A DNA stretch of 6,120 nt from an uncultured Flavobacteriales bacterium (lineage in GTDB: Bacteria > Bacteroidota > Bacteroidia > Palsa-965). The position numbers and the translations under genes were made by a program. Positions 5,704 through 6,120 of the stretch are shown piece by piece (within the stretch, counting starts at the first letter, position 1; each line of letters starts with the position of its first letter). The notes below the pieces were generated by a model. It was given only the letters and a program-made list of their open reading frames with translations, was not told the origin of the DNA and ran no database searches. The stretch spans positions 1-6,120 of the forward strand of contig CAMLEF010000285.1 in NCBI GenBank assembly GCA_946478675.1, given 5' to 3'.

Positions 5704-5915
5704 AACCCGGAACATCGCAGCACGCACCTTTTCCGCAACACCGCAACACGCAACGTTTTCGCAACACCGCAACCCGAAACACGCAACCTTTCCGCAATAC
5801 CGCAACCTCTTCGCAACCCGAAACACCGCAACCCGAAACACGCAACCTTTCCGCAACACCGCAACCGCTTCGCAACACGCAACACCGCAACCCGAAACAC
5901 GCAACCTTTCCGCAA
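5704..5915. repeat. 59-bp tandem repeat (minisatellite) of CGCAAC-type motifs
   Basis: The 35-bp core that begins AACACCGCAACCCGAAACAC and ends CAACCTTTCCGCAA is identical at 5763-5797, 5822-5856 and 5881-5915, each offset by 59 bp. The full units 5763-5821 and 5822-5880 differ at 4 of 59 positions. A degenerate further unit lies at 5704-5762. Inside each unit are shorter steps of CGCAACAC, CGCAACCC and GAAACACG. The plus strand is strongly rich in A and C. The repeat fills most of the 343 bp between two divergent genes and ends just before the promoter box at 5933. The rest of that gap (5617-5703) shows nothing recognisable. Confidence 0.92.
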
Positions 5916-5932
5916 CCCGACGCGCAACTTCC

Positions 5933-5940
5933 TATCTTTG
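5933..5940 (+). promoter_or_regulatory. TATCTTTG -7 promoter box, nearly leaderless start
   Basis: TATCTTTG is an exact TAnnTTTG match placed 4 nt before the ATG at 5945, so the mRNA is probably leaderless or nearly so. A TTTC at 5907-5910, 22 nt upstream, is the closest -33 candidate and lies inside the last repeat core. Confidence 0.78.
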
Positions 5941-5944
5941 CCGC

Positions 5945-6120
5945 ATGAAAGTGAAAGTTACCGTCAAAGAAGTCAACCCTGAATTCGACCAGCAGCTCGC
6001 GGATAAACACCACGAGGGAAAAGAAAGCGAAGACAACATCCGCTACAACTGGGAAGACGAATTCGACGTCAGCGCCGACATCACGGACTTTCGCATCCGC
6101 AACAACGCGGTGTACATGCT
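5945..6120 (+). CDS. Unrecognised acidic protein, N-terminal part only
   Basis: Fifty-eight complete codons are visible and the frame runs off the window end. The start is MKVKVTVKEVNPEFDQQLAD, followed by a His/Glu/Lys-rich stretch (HHEGKESED, 22-30) and alternating polar/hydrophobic sequence ending FRIRNNAVYML. There is no signal peptide and no membrane segment so far, so a cytoplasmic protein is likely. I do not recognise a family. The start is well supported: a TATCTTTG promoter box ends 4 nt before the ATG, the usual tight arrangement in Bacteroidota. The frame opens immediately after the 59-bp repeat region and its composition is normal coding sequence, unlike the repeat. It is divergent from the small membrane protein gene. 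Confidence 0.8.
   Translation, partial: MKVKVTVKEVNPEFDQQLADKHHEGKESEDNIRYNWEDEFDVSADITDFRIRNNAVYM

Noticed and set aside
5602..5904. In-frame N-terminal extension of the small membrane protein
   Set aside because: It translates the CGCAAC repeat and runs through the TATCTTTG promoter. The product is repetitive Cys/Arg/Val/Gly. The ATG at 5601 is a better start.
5704..5915. CRISPR array
   Set aside because: The 35-bp cores are regularly spaced, but the 24-bp 'spacers' are near-identical and made of the same motif, and there is no leader or cas gene.
5606..6013. Minus-strand open frame across the repeat and the start of the plus-strand gene
   Set aside because: It is mostly repeat translation and conflicts with the better supported gene at 5945.

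Overview
The window looks like a chromosomal segment of a Bacteroidota bacterium of moderate GC content, Chitinophagales- or Flavobacteriales-like. Three signs support this: a protein ending in a gliding-motility/type IX secretion (CHU_C-type) C-terminal domain, promoter boxes of the Bacteroidota form TAnnTTTG in front of four transcription units, and no strong Shine-Dalgarno sequences. The lineage is inferred from these signs, not from a database search.

Layout. Positions 1-4305 (minus strand) hold a tight three-gene surface-glycan unit: a YfhO-family multi-pass membrane protein, a GT4-type glycosyltransferase overlapping it by 4 bp (ATGA), and, 10 bp further on, a hexapeptide-repeat acyltransferase cut off by the window start. 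A TACATTTG promoter box precedes the unit. The three products could add and decorate sugars on a cell-envelope polymer: the cytoplasmic transferase builds, the acyltransferase modifies, and the YfhO protein works at the membrane. Positions 4355-4912 (minus) encode a very short PKD plus CHU_C surface protein with a lipobox-like signal peptide.

The most interesting item is the apparent gap at 4936-5101. On the minus strand it contains a near-consensus promoter, about 85 nt that fold into a rod (8-bp closing stem, 16 x 4 nt central bulge, three upper helices, GAAA tetraloop), and a strong intrinsic terminator. This is a free-standing small RNA gene. Its architecture resembles 6S RNA, and the 6S-Flavo family is the best guess.

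Positions 5161-5374 carry degenerate 8-bp tandem repeats in two opposite-facing arrays. These form a 34-bp imperfect inverted repeat around a third octamer array of a different sequence. A short membrane protein gene with a DUF4834-like C-terminus follows (5374-5601, minus). It is divergent from a partial unrecognised gene at 5945-6120 (plus). Both have a TATCTTTG box only 4-7 nt before the ATG. The 343 bp between them is largely a 59-bp tandem repeat made of CGCAAC-type motifs.
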